64,000 nucleotides of DNA from Micromussa lordhowensis (lineage: Eukaryota; Cnidaria; Anthozoa; Scleractinia; Lobophylliidae), in the NCBI GenBank assembly GCA_964020085.1, contig OZ026608.1:4186390-4250389 (forward strand). The letters are read 5' to 3'. Under the pieces are notes generated by a model. The model made no database searches. It was not told the origin of the DNA and saw only the letters and a program-made list of their open reading frames with translations. The first letter of the stretch is position 1; each line of letters starts with the position of its first letter. A program made the translations under genes and the position numbers. This document shows, one piece after another, positions 44,452-58,100 of the stretch.

Positions 44452-47400
44452 TTCTTTAAATAGTCCGTCAATTGGTCAAAATAAATATCGTTGCTATCTC
44501 GTACGAAGAGCTTTTCGTTACACAGTGACACTTGCTAGACCCAAAGGACCGAAAATGTTTTGGGCCCTACCTTGATTGAAGCCCAAAGAGTCGAAAAAAA
44601 CGACTGGGGTCACCACCTTATAAACAGGTTCGGATTCTCTATTACAGTGGAAGCCCTCCTCACCTCGTTTTGACGGTCACTTATTTATGTCCCGGCGAAA
44701 CGCCAATACATTTTCTCATAAGAAAACCCTATTGATGCGGCCACCCCGTTAATATATATGTGTGATTTACCAAGTGTGAGGTCAGATGGCTGGATATTGG
44801 CCAAGTTCAAAAAATAAACGAGGCCAATATCAAGCCATTTTCACCGAACAAGCTTGGTCAATAAAGGATTTGTTATATGGCTTTCGGGAAAATTTTTCTT
44901 GCGGGACACGGGACACGGCGGGTAGTCCCGAGCGGGCGAGATAGCTCCATCTTGCCCTCTCGGGTAGCCAATCACAGTGCAGGATTTGATTACCACGTTA
45001 AGGCGGGGGTAAACGTGAAGGCCGTTTTGACGTCGCTTAACACGACCTTTCTGCCAATATCTCGGTAACGTTTCGAGCACTAAATCTCTATGCTCATTTC
45101 ATTAACCACTTTTTGGTGGTTTTGTGTAAATTTTTGGGCATTTTGTAGGAGAGATATTTTTTCTCAACGGATAGGTTAAATTGAGGAAAATGTGAAATGT
45201 TTAAGATTTGATGGATTTAGAAAATTGAAATTTGAAGTGAAGAATTAGTAGACGGATACCAAACAGTCCCCTACCAACCTGGGGCTCCTCTGCTGCGGGG
45301 GTCAACTATCTGGTAGTGTTTCCAACCCATTTTAATCCTAACAATTTCCTTATAATATTACTTCAAATTTCACTCCTATTCATGTTTACCCCCGCCTTAA
45401 CACGACCAAAATATCATGAATCGTTGGTGATCGTATTAACGAGGTGTCACTGTAGTTAGTTGGCTACTATTGCCACGAAAAATGTATGTTTTAGTATTAA
45501 ATAACGGCTATAGCTTTTGAGTTTAGTCATATCTCCCGCACAAACATACACGGTGTTTGTGTGATTTTTCTTGAGTTTGGATCATGCCGTTTACATCATC
45601 CTGGTGGAATTAAATTTGAGTCCGACATCCTACACCTTTTGGTAGCTGAAAAGTTGTCCGCTAAGCAGGAGGTGTCCGCTCATTAGAGATTAAAAAATGT
45701 AGTATTTGTAAGTGGTTGAGACGGCATGCTTACAAAGCGTTTGCGTTTACATACATTTCATTTTGCTTTTAAATTAAAATTACAATTAAACTATGCCTGC
45801 AGGTAGCAACGCTAGTCTAGGCGGGTCATGTTTACAAATTATTAATATACTTTTACAACTAGGTACAAACTAAAAACAACTGAAAACAACAAGAGAACTA
45901 AAGAGACTAAAATTAATGACAATGACTAGAAACCACTAATAAAGTAACGGTATTGCAAATAGTAATTAAAATAAATTATAAAGAGAGACTACAGAGACCA
46001 CTAATAAACTAACGGTATTACAAATAGTAATTGACAACGGTTACGACGAGGAACTAGAAATACACTAATATGATATTATTGAAAATTAATAAATACATGC
46101 TAAGAGGAAAATAAATTCAGCTTTACTTTTTGAATGATTACTGGAAGATCAATATAACAGTCTTCTGAAGCTAGAATTTCAAAAAGTATTTGTTTTATTT
46201 TCCTCTTAAAAACATTTTTTGGAAGTTTTCTTAAAGACATAGGCATTTCATAGGCATTTCATCCGTTTATAGCGGATGCTCAACTGTATAGCTACGAACG
46301 TTTGCACAGTAGTGACAGTATGTGGACCAAGTCAACTTAAGATTTGTTAAGAAGAGATATTCCAATGGAGCGAAAGTTATCAAATACAAAAGGAAGATAT
46401 TGAATAAATGTTTGTATTCCGGCTATTTTTGAACAAAATCGAAAAGAATTTTGTAAAATTCAACTTGTGTGGAGAACCGTACGTAAAAACCCATGATTCA
46501 GCAGTGTGGCTATTGTTTGTTTGTTTTTTGTACTTTGACACTTCGCAATGAATTTTTTTCTAAGGGACCGTTATCAGAAGTGTTTGTATTTTACTAAAAC
46601 AATAACCGTTTTGACGTGTACGAAAAGCGAAATCGAATCAAAAACCTTTCAAGCTTTCCTAGAAAACGTGGACTTTGGTAATTTTATGTTGTTGTTTTGA
46701 GGAAGACGGCTATGTACAAAAATATAAGCTTAAAACGCACATGCCAAAATTTAAGACGAGTTTTAACGATGGTTTTCACCAATTTGTAATCAGTGTGTTT
46801 ATGTGAAACAACTTTTAACCCGTAACATTCTCGCGGCAACATTACGATAAAAAGGGCGATGATTTTTAGCGCAAGGTTTTTGCCTAAAATTTTCTCGTGC
46901 AATGTCGAGCGCACGGCAACTTTGTTGTGGCAAGTCAGCGAAGGTTTTTGAATTGAAAGCAATTATTAATCCTGTAACATTATATTGTTGCCCGAATTTG
47001 GTTGGAATTGCCTAGTTTGCACCGTTCTCTTTGACCTTTTAAGACAAGAAAACCTTTGAAAACCGTTTAAAATGTTCTAGCGACGTAATTCCTAATTTTC
47101 GTTACGAGAATCGCATTAAAATTGCTCAACTAGTAAACTTAATTTAAAATCGATTAAAACAACTTAACAGTATCAGCTTCAACTTCTAGGAGAGGAAGAA
47201 ACTTTACCCTAACCCCTGGAAAAGAAGATAATTTAAGTATACAAATTACCTGCAGCCTGGAAGAATCCGTGGAGGAACGTAAAGTTTCCAGAGAAGTTCG
47301 CGACGACAAGCGACAAGCGCCGTGCATGTGCGGCGCATAGGACGCGACAACCTCCAGCCTCTTTCCCAAGTATAAAGGCTATCTTTATAACAGGGAATGA

Positions 47401-47548
47401 GGAATCCGGGGAATGGGGAATGAAGAATGAGGAATGGCCTGGGGAATCTTTAAAAGTGGGAATCTTTAAAAGCGGCTTTTTTTAAAAGCAGGAATTTTTA
47501 CAAAGGTCACTATTAAATGAACTTAAAATATGGCGCAAACAATAACAA

Positions 47549-47704
47549 TAGACCGTTTTCACGTGACGTCACCGCTTTCTAAAATCCAAAACTAAAGAGC
47601 CATCATAGTTTTTATCCACACGAGGCATAAGAGACGATATATTTATATCTGTTTACAATTTTACAGCTCCATAGCGTGCTTTGTTTGGAAACCAGAGCAT
47701 TTTG

Positions 47705-47737
<33 letters not shown>

Positions 47738-48137
47738 CTACGATCGCTTTTGTCGAAAAATACTTACCTGTCTCATGATTTGTAGCCTTTTTAGAGGTTA
47801 GAGCATTGGGAAAAGTGCTTATGAAAATGCTTATTTGTTAACTAAAGATAGTCAGTCGCCTAGATAGCCAATGTAAGTTCCAGATGTTTACACTATTTTC
47901 CGGCCGCCATGTTGGTGCACATCTGATGTGCACCAACATGGCGTTTCCATACTGGGCTCTGTAAATTTCTGCGAAACATTTCGACGAATATCTGCGGTTT
48001 GGGAAAACGCACAGACCTAAAACTTGGGGAAGTGTCTTCTTTATTTAGTTCCAATAAGATCACAATTTCTTGACTTTATCCACTGAATGGTTTTCGATTT
48101 ATTTTTTCACTGCGTAACAGTGAAAACGATCTATAAC
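47549..48137. mobile_element. MITE-like element with GCCATGTTGGTG central hairpin, copy 3
   Basis: Left end AATAGACCGTTTTCACGTG, right end GTAACAGTGAAAACGATCTA (terminal inverted repeat), and central palindrome 47905-47943 with GTGCACATCTGATGTGCAC at its tip. It is the best preserved of the three copies and defines the ends. Confidence 0.65.
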
Positions 48138-48939
48138 CCGTGTTACGACCTTTAGATCTACGTGCGTAACATTCCTTCGTGAATGAAGTTTAACATCAAA
48201 AAACAGGACCTGGTAGTACAGAGCACTTGCTCGCTTTTTATTTCCTCGTGGCTCTCCTTGCACGATTGTTCTTCTCAGCAGTTTTTGCTGTGCAGCAATT
48301 TTCTTTGGTAATTGCTCAATAGTAGGGTATTTATTCGTTCAGCCCCTAGGCGTTTAGCCGCTAACCAGAAGTCGAACGCATTGTTTATTTCTCATTTTTT
48401 GATTGTGACTGGGGGCTAATCGACTTCTGGTTGGGGACTCACGGGCTAAGGGCTAATCCACTTTGGGTCGAAACGACTGGTAACCGTTTGTAGTCTACAA
48501 CCACCCATAAAGCAACAAGCTACGAAAATTAAGTTTTATTTTTTGTCTAAATCCTTTTCGTAAGAAAGGTTGCTACAAACAGGATTAACGAGAATGTTTA
48601 ACAACTAGACCCTTCCCCTACCAAAATTTATTGATAATGAAACGCCGAGGATAATTTTAAAAAGAACAGAATGTCAAGGTTTTAAATTTTTAAAGAGACC
48701 AATCCCTTAAATTGCAGCAGAGCTGGATACAAACATACCAAAGTATACCCTCCCAAGTTCAAACTTGATAAACTGGATATAAATCAAAAACAAGACAAAC
48801 TAATCGTGAGGTGGAGAAGACTGGGAGAAATTTTAAAAAGTAATCAGATTTAACTAACAATTTACTCTCTTCTGGGATAAAAAAATTCACAAGTTGCTAT
48901 GTTAATAAATAGGCCATATTCATACTCTTGGTACTGTAA

Positions 48940-49056
48940 TGGACCTAGCTTGCAATGAAGGCTCGTGAGGGGCAAAGTCGTTAAAAAGAGATTTGTGTCA
49001 CTTGCATTTAAAAAGACTCCACACATTAGCCTCAGTTGCAAGCTAGTTCCATTCCA
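48940..49056. mobile_element. Small MITE with CTAGCTTGCAA ends, copy 3
   Basis: TGGACCTAGCTTGCAATGAA at the left, TTGCAAGCTAGTTCCATTCC at the right, and internal AAAGACTCCACACATTAGCC. It is downstream of the PTBP stop, perhaps in its 3'UTR or just beyond. Confidence 0.65.
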
Positions 49057-50234
49057 ACACAGAACACAAGTATGGTCCATTTAGATGATTCTCAGCCAAT
49101 CGATCACGGCCAATCATGATCTCGCACAGGACTTCTCACTGCAGTGTTTACAATAGACCTTCCATCCCATTCTTAAGGTTGTGATTGGCTAACATGCAAC
49201 ATTCCCATGCTTGCCAAGGGGTCTGATTTGTTTCTTAGCTGTCACTTGAAAAGAACTTGAAATTTTCCAATGTCCATCCTCACTTAATTAGCACTAGAAA
49301 AAAAGCCTAACTAATAACTTGGACAAATAAAATTCAGGCATAACATTGCCTGGAAAATCTTTAGCAGACTGAAATTGTCAAATAACCAAAACTTAATTAA
49401 AACCAACATATGGGTTTCTTGCAACTAACAATAGCATGGTCACTCCGAAATGCTCATCATAAACATCCTATCACTATGTCTTTTCGCCAAAAGTACTATT
49501 GCAAATGAACAAATTTTCACAATCATGCTTGTTATGTTTGTTAGCTCTCTGACTCAGTAACAAACCACAAGTGCACTCAAGTTTCTACAGCAGCAGTAAA
49601 GCAGTAAAGTAAAGTAAAGCAACCCTCATAATTTTTCAGCAATCCATTACGCCTTACAGCAACCAAGATAAACTTTTGTTCATTTAGTCCATGATTGGAA
49701 CGTAATGTCAAGAGTTTTCTACAGCCAACCAGAAAAATTTACAAGTAGACATTGATAAGGCCAAAACAGGTTACTTAAAAACAAATCAACAAAACTGAAA
49801 GATAGGTTTTTCTTATCATTTCTTTCCTCGAAAAGGAACTTTTCCCTCATATACAAATTGTTGTGGTGATAATACAAAATGAAGTTCAATATTTCTAGTA
49901 ATTGTTCATTTTCCTATTTTGGTGTTTCTATATCTACAACAGCTCGAAAATGTAGCAACATGTGAAGTGGAGCAGAAAATGTGAAAAGGGGAAGAAACTA
50001 GAATTTTAAAGCCTTGCTAGTCAGGTTCCTGGAGGGGTGCAACTCTAAAAATGAATGAATACACAGTTGGAATGCTCATGAACTTGATTGGAGGAAAACA
50101 CAAGTAAACTTGAGCATTATGCAAAAGGATATAGCATGACTAAAACTAAGGTAAGGAAGCAAAAGCTCTTCACTACAAAACGAAGCTGAATAAGAAGAAA
50201 GAGAAGTGAAGCATCAAGAGAAAGTCTGCTGTAC

Positions 50235-52162
50235 TCAAGATGTCCTCGTCTTGGCAAATGATACTCTGAGATGATTTGATTCTGTGATTTTGTAGTTGTG
50301 CATTTTCTGTTGAAAATGATAATAAAAGAATTAATGTTGGGTCTGAATCAATACTCCCAAAAGTCAATTAACAAAGTTTCAACAAATGTTGAAGCTCTAA
50401 CAGGTCCACAGTGGTGATCTTCAGTGCTGATCTATTCCTGAGCTCTTTTTTTGACAGGGAGGGGTGGGAGTTTACTCCATAGGGTTTCATTAAGGGCTGG
50501 GCACCTGTCAAATTGACCGGCTGTGATGATGACTTTGCCTGCCTGGTTTGACCATCTAGAGGAAAGTTTTTCTTAAAAAGAAGATCACTTTAAAACGTTT
50601 TGCCTGCCTGTGAAAACCAGTTGCCCTCCAGCAGAAAACGCTAATGAAACCTGCCACTCATTACTGTTTCAGTGGAGCTACTGAACTAGTGAACAGGGGT
50701 ACATGTAGATATTGGAGATCATCTTGGGAATGGGGAGGGACTAATCCGGAGAAATGTTTTTGTGAAGCTTGGCGGTTAAAGCCATTGATCTTGCATGCAA
50801 AAGGCAATTAAAATTCAGCTTGATTCACCTTGAATAAACATGGCCAATCAATTTCCTTTGTTTGTGTCCTCTAAATCTCACTGCCAAGCTGAATTATAAT
50901 ATATCAAAAGTAGTCTATTGAGCATGCTCTCTCCGCAAGGCCCCTCATGGCTTCGCTGCTCATTGTCACAGCTTTGCCACATTGTTAGTGAGCTCAAATT
51001 GCTAAACCGCCAAGCTACACAGGCTATTTTTGGGATAAAGAAGTTCAGATAAAAAAATGAATTTCCTGCCCCAGAAAACCAATTGTATTATGAGAATGCT
51101 AGAAAATCCTCTTGGCGGGTATTAACATTTTCAGGAACACCAAGATGAAACTTACAATAAGAGCGTCAATTGCCTCTTCTGTTGATGTGAGTGTTACCAA
51201 AGCCATCTTGCGGTCTTTCCTGTGATCAAATTTGAAATGCTTTAGTCACAATGCGAACTTACAACAACAAAATACATGCACACTGCATTTACCACAACAC
51301 CGAGATTAATTTTGTCGATAACCATGATGGGAAGGCAGTTTTGCTGTAAAATCATCGTCAGCTTCATAAATGTCTCCAAGGAAACCAAGTCAAGTGTTGT
51401 TAATAACAGATGCTCAAGAAATCAACTACATGTACATGCTGAAATTCATGAAGACATCCCAGGACAGTACAGGGTGTGTGGCATTAAACAATTACAGTAT
51501 TGCCGAATCTCAACACATACATGTACAGGGCCTTGAGTTATGTCATAATGCATCTTATTCTGTAACAAACTTCTTATTTTCAGTCTAATGTATAAAGTTA
51601 CTACTTTTGGAGAAGAAAAAAACAATAAAAAAGACAAAGAAATTGATTTTATTACTCACGGAAAGAAGCGGAATTCTGTTACTGTCCCTGCTGCAGAAAA
51701 AGCATCTATCAACTCTTCTTCTGTGGTGCTCTCACTGTAAATTCAAACACCAAAACATTTTACCCTCTAACAACTTACATTCCTTCAATTGTCTTCCCAA
51801 GTGCAAGTTTAATTTGACATGTACAGTTAGATGCAATTAACAAATAAAGAAGCCTAAGCCGTGTATTACACCATGATAAAAAGAGACGGGCATTTGAGAA
51901 CATGATGTAATGTGGCGAAAACAATAAAACACGGTTTTTCTATGTTTTATACTCTGAAAACATAGGTTTTTGACCAATCAGAGTGAGCACAGGGTCCTAT
52001 CTACATGTATGTTATGATACAATTTACATGTACAGGTACTTACGGGATATTTGACACATGGAGCGTTCTGTTTGGTGGGAAGATATTCTGGAAGTTCTTG
52101 GATCCAGGTTTCTTGAACCGATGTAAGGGTGAATGTGTGAAGTCCTTTGTTAGATTGTTCTC
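50235..52162 (-). other. PTBP RRM4 exons and stop
   Basis: Exon 52162-52044 carries the RRM3-RRM4 linker and RNP2 (RTLHVSNIP). Exon 51734-51660 gives [18 protein letters not shown], 51219-51156 gives [20 protein letters not shown], and the last exon 50306-50235 gives [20 protein letters not shown] and ends TGA. The PTB C-terminus is normally this short, so the protein looks complete. Confidence 0.92.
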
Positions 52163-55100
52163 CTACAAAACAGAACCACCAACTGTCAATACATACTACA
52201 GATATGGCTTTAAAGGTAAGGTAAAGTCTGCATACGAGCCAAGTGGCCCATCAGGCCGGAGCTTATCCCGGTTTCCGTGGCATGAAGCGACTAGGAATAT
52301 TTCTACTCCCCCCTGGATGGGATGCCAGTCCATCGCAGGGTTACCCCCCCAGCATTAAACTCGCCGGTACCCATTTATACACCTGGGTAGAGAGAGGCAC
52401 CGTGAGAGTGAAGTGTCTTGCCTAAGAACACAACGCAATGTCCCAGGCCAGGGCTCGAACCCGGAGCGCTCGCTCCGGAGTCGAGCGCACTAACCATGAG
52501 GCCACTGCGCTTCTCTTATGGCTTTTTTTTTTTTTTAATGGCTTTCAAAGTGTGCAACAAAAGGTGGGTCAGAAACCCTGGTGAAAAATGTCAGGACCAG
52601 GGATACTGTTTTTGTCACTAAGAAGAAACTGCGGTATGGTGCAAGCTGCCCCCCACTCTACCTGCCCCCAAAAAACTGAGTGAAAATTCATTTTCCTGGA
52701 GATGCTGCTTATAGAATTCTGGGACGCTTTTTTTCTAACAATTTCGAAAATACAAGAAAAAGGGGTGTGGCCCTGTTCCGCCACCTGGCTGCATCTGCAA
52801 GAGAACGAAAGCCTGAGCTACAACAATAAAGGACTTACCAACGACCTCTTAATTATGGCAATAAAGAAAAGAGAAAACAACAGTGACTCACATCTCCTTC
52901 CTTAGGCATTGAGACTGAGTTGTGCTTTGATGATGTCACTTTGATTTCTTTTCCATAAACTTTGACTCCACTCAAATGTGTAATAGCTAAAGAAGGCAGT
53001 CAAAAACACATAGGTCAGGAATGGAATTTACACCATGTCTACTGAAATTTGTCATAGTCTTCGATTCAGGGTTCATAACCTTTTTAGAAACAAATTTCCA
53101 GGACTTTTCCAGGACTCTAAAATTCACATCAACCCTTTCACTCCCAAGATCGTAATATTAATTCTCCACCTCGAGCTCATAATCTTATTATTGTTAAGCA
53201 GATCAAAGCTACCTGTTTGAGCTTGCTGGACGTAGTTGAACTGAATAAGAGCTGTGTCCTTCTTGTTAAACAGAATCTTAACACGGACTACATCACCATA
53301 CACACCTAATAATGCAAAGAAGACATTCATGCTGTCAAATTGTGCACCTTCAAGGTGCAAAATACAAGATGAGGCATCACAGTATACCTAATGGAGTACT
53401 AACAAGATCTCTGAACTGAAAATGGTTGCCATGTACTGTAGAAAACTATTGCAAATGTGCAGTGTTTGCGGACTGAAATGTTAACAGCCAATTTCCAAGT
53501 CCTGAGATAAAGGAGAAATGGAGTGAAAATACCAAAGAAGTGAAAGGAACTGTTTGTTTAAAGAAACTAGTTTTGCACAAATAAGAAAAACATAAGTTAC
53601 TGTACATACGTGCAATTCAAGAACTTGGATATTGGTTATTAAACAGTTTAACTGCACTGTATGGAAATAGCTTGTAACATTGTTTTGTAGATGTTTCAGT
53701 GAGCTTTACAACCACAAAAGCAAGAGAGCTGATACGCTGTATCTAAAGTACAGGAAAAAAACATGTGCATGTGGCATACACATGTAATTAGTTTCTTATT
53801 GAAACAAAAAGGTATGCGACTTCATTTCCAGGGAAGGCTTATGACTAAGATTTGATCCCAAGAAAGTTGACATAAGCAATTGCTTAACTTAAGGAGATAC
53901 ATGTACATGTACTTTCCACAAATAAATATTTTACAACTGTAAAATATGTTTTACATGAAAATGGGATGGACTTCAGGAGCAATCCAGAAAAAAGAGTTAG
54001 AAGCATTAGTTCTTTGATGAAATGCCAACAACAAACAAAACAAAACTATAAAACAATAAAAACATGATATCAATTGAAATGGAGTTTACCCTTCTTTAAC
54101 CATGGAAAACAAAAATGAAAACAAGAAAGGGTTTGGATGATAGAGACTCAGGAAAAGACGTACCAAACAGAGTGAAAAGCATGTCACAGTTTATCCTCTA
54201 GAAAACGGATTCCAAGTGACCGTGAACAGTGGACAACAGCAAGAGAGAGAAGGGGGCGACCATCAGTCAGCGCCGTGAACACAGCATAACAGGGGAAAGA
54301 AGGAAAAAAAACAAAAGATGAGTTAAGGTTTTGGAAATTCCAGGCTGCAGATAAAGCTACAAGAGAAAGAAAGAGGTTAAGACACAAAATAAAACAAGGA
54401 AATTAAAATAATATGGGTGTTATCTAGGAATGCAAAGAAAGTAACAAAACATACAGTTTAGCAATGAATGGAAGAATGTCTCGTGTATTGAAGGTCCAGC
54501 AACACGAAAGATAAATTATTTTATCACCAAAATATTGTGTGCTGCTGCTCAAGTGACTTTTAAACATGGATATAATTTACATGTAGGATGAGAATTTTTG
54601 CCTTTACTTAGTTACTTTGACTTAAAGGGTTAGAGTAACACAAAAAATAACAATTTCCACAGTGCAATTTTTTTTTTACAAAATAATACAAAGTAGTCCA
54701 ACACTACTTTCCGAGGATTAAGAAATCAAATGAAATTAATGACGAGAATGATTGCAGCCTTTCTATTGACTGTTTTACAGGCAAAGAAGTTTAACCTTCA
54801 TTTTATTTGCAGCATCCTTATAAGGAAGGAAAAATTTCAAAGACTAGTACTCAAAAGTACTCAGTATTTATTTCAATATACCAACCTACTAGTTTCTAAA
54901 CATTTGTTATACAATCAAGAAACACTGGCCGGGAGAATTTGGTGACTGGTTGCTTAATTTTCTCAATCTGAACATGACAAGGTACAGTTGAATCCTGGCA
55001 TTCTGAACTCTAAGGGTGAATGAAAGATAGTTTGAAATGGTGGGAGTTCAAAATAGCTGATATTAAAAGACTGAAGGGCGAATCTAAGGGAAATGGTTTT

Positions 55101-58100
55101 GAGTTCAAAATAACAGGGAACTAGAAATAACCAAGTTGGATCAGGGTCTAACTGTATGGTTATTTTTAGGAGAAGATCAATGTTGATCAGTGAAAGGGCA
55201 CACATGTAGTATAAAATGCTTGATGTTTTTACTTTATACTAACAGACACTTGGAAAGCATTTGTCAACATTATTATACCACCGATAGTAAAGGGCGGTGC
55301 TCTTTAATACTGCACCAAAGCTTTCTTACCTCCTCATTCAAATTGCTGACAAGAACTACAGGAGTTCCTAGTCCCATTCCCCCTCTTGCACCTGTGGCAG
55401 CAAGGAAATCTGGGAAGAAATGATTTGGTTTTAAAGCAAATCTTGGCTTGAAAGCAGTCTAAGTCCCAAAGTATACCTACATGTAATAGCTCTCTGTAAC
55501 TGACTCTAAAGTTTAAGTTGACAGTGCTGTAAGTGGTTCCAATACGAAGTGTTTGGTTTTCAGTTTAAATCACCTGGGTGCAGTCATAATTTATTATGTC
55601 ACTGCACAGTCAGAGTTCTCAATATTGAATCTACAGTAGAAGACTTCTCAATAGAACTGTACAAAACGAAATTGGGAAAAGCAAAGAACTTGTTGCCATG
55701 CCTTCAAAGATTGGATTAATTTAGATCGAAATTTAAGAAACTTGTGTAACTCATCCGATTTTAAATGTAAATTTTTGGAATCTTTCTCAGTTATATAATT
55801 TCTTTTTCTTTCTGCCCTATTTTAGTTTTAGAACATAATTCATTCCTTTATGTATGTCATTAATGATATATTTAGCACAGGACCTCTCTGTACAGGTATA
55901 TTACCAGTAGGTGAGAGAGCTTCCTGTTTTTGTTATTATTATTATTATTATATTATTATTACGTACATGTATATCCAGTATATGAACCATAACTGATTAG
56001 AAGCACTTCTTATTTCTCTAGATTCATGAGATATAGTGTACGGGAAATTTGAAATCCTAATGTAACAGAAGTGAAGAACAGGCAAAGACTTATCGACTTC
56101 AAATCGCTGAAACAATTTACCTTGGACACCAACTTGTGATTTGGAACAAAACTGTTTCTTTTTTTCTAGCAAAGAATTCCTTTAAAATTGTTGCCTAAAA
56201 ACATTTCAAGTAATGGCATTGCTGATTGGATAACAACTCTGTAAAACAGTTTCTCTTGTTTAAGACTTGTGCCTTACTTGCTTGTAGCAGTCCTCCTTGT
56301 GGAAGCAGACTCAATAGTGCTGGTGCTCCCATCAAGCTTGCACCACCTCCAGCACCGCCAGCTAACAAACACAAGAATAAATCAATCCACTTCTGTTCAA
56401 GATGATATTTCAAAACTTCCTGAATCATTTTAATAATCAATAAGGATTTTAATTTAACAAGGGTGGAAAGGGGGAGCGGGGCAATAAAAATTTGATGTTC
56501 TTAAAGTTCTACATGAAAGAGAGATGGCCTGTTAACGGAAGGTCATTTATTACTAGAGAGAGGAATTTAAAATACAAGTAGGTGGACGTATTGGGAGTGA
56601 GGAGATGAAAAAGATGAGAGGGCTTAATAAAGTTAAACATTTTGTAATGTGCATGTGCTGTGGTTAAATATTGAATACCCGGGACTCCTTGCATAGCAGA
56701 CAACCTTAACTCAAAACAGCTAACCACAATACAATACACTAATTAAACATGGTGTGCATCTCACCAAGAGCAGCTAAACTAGCAATGTCAGCTCCACCAA
56801 AAGGACTTTCATTTGGACCAGATGGAAGGTCAGGCCGAGTATAATCTCTGCATAAAGAAATGACAGGGTCAAGCTAAATTACCACCGCAATAATACTTAT
56901 GGTTGGCCAATTGTGAATCTGGGTATGGTAAAGCAACAAACACACTCACTTGCTCTTATCGTTGTTGTATTTGACTGTCAATGTAGTTAACTTGGAATAC
57001 TCAAGGTGCAAAGTACAGCACCCATTGTAAATGTTTTGTCCATCCAGTGTCTTTGGAAAGAAACAAGGGAATTAATTCAAGCTTTATCACAAAGCGAAGT
57101 GAGAAATACGATGTATGTAGCAGAGCTATGAAAACATAAAAGTGGAGGTGTGGTGGCTTCATGGTTAGTGCACTCTCCACCGGATTGAGCAGTCGGGGTT
57201 CAAGCCCTGGCCATCGTACTGTGTTCTTGGGCAAGACACTTTACTCTCACAGTGCTTCTCTCCACCTGGAAGTACTATATATAGGTATCAGCAATATATC
57301 AAGCAGTAATTTATGACTAAGTATTTCCTACCAATTTTGCCAGTTCGGCTTCACTAGCACTGCTGAATTCTATAAGGGCTTGAAATTGGCCTGAGAGTGG
57401 AAACAATGAAGAGAGACTTGTAAATACAAAACATGTTTCAAATTGTTTACAATAAAGAAAAAGGAGCTCAGTTACGGCATTTGGAGTTAGTTAAGCTCTG
57501 TACAAAAAACTCTTTAAATCAAGGGGAAAACGAACATACATTTTTGTACATGTAGTAGTTTACTAAGAAAGAAAAACAACAAAGAGATAATAAAAAATCA
57601 TAAAAGGACATTGATGGTCAAGGATGGAGAAGATTAACACAGATTGCAAATGATGAACTTGAAAAATTTAGCCTTAACTTTTCAAGATGCACAAACCACG
57701 ACATACTGTAGCTCCTTTAAACAACTATGTGTATCAAACGAAAGAAACACTAAGGCTGGACTGGAACTTGTAATAATTGCTCTCCGTCCTGATAAGGAGT
57801 GCAGTGCTTGAGGGCTAAAATGTTTCTTGCATACCAGTACATTGTACATGAACAACTAACTCAGGTGATCAGAAACAGGGACATAGTAGTCCCCAATCTG
57901 CACTTGTAGAAAACTTACCACTTTTAGTGAAGGTGACAATTCTTAGAATAGTTCCCAGACTAGAAAAGATCTGTCAAGAAAAAAACAAAATTCAGAATCT
58001 GGCTATAATCCAAGTCTTGCAATTATCAGATTCACCAAGCTTTTATGTCGGTAACAAAACACTGACCTTGTAGAGGACCTCGACTGTTATCGGGTACCAC

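Larger units (their letters stand above)
44452..50234. other. Intergenic region between convergent genes, including PTBP 3'UTR
   Basis: The PTBP 3'UTR runs leftward from 50234; AATAAA-like sites on minus are near 48627 and 48533, but I cannot tell which is used. Other content: a MITE at 47.55 kb, a small MITE at 48.94 kb, and a local duplication of AACGGTATTRCAAATAGTAA near 45950 and 46012. No coding exon recognised. Confidence 0.5.
52892..55391 (-). other. PTBP RRM3 exons
   Basis: Exons 55391-55330 ([12 protein letters not shown]), 54197-54164 ([12 protein letters not shown], the 34-nt exon), 53305-53213 ([20 protein letters not shown]) and 52986-52892 ([16 protein letters not shown]). The upstream exon 56361-56278 encodes a low-complexity Gly/Ala/Leu linker ([20 protein letters not shown]). 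Confidence 0.9.

Noticed and set aside
52440..52512. tRNA gene
   Set aside because: The A- and B-box-like sequence is the head of a SINE present in several copies; the acceptor stem is not preserved and SINE body follows directly.
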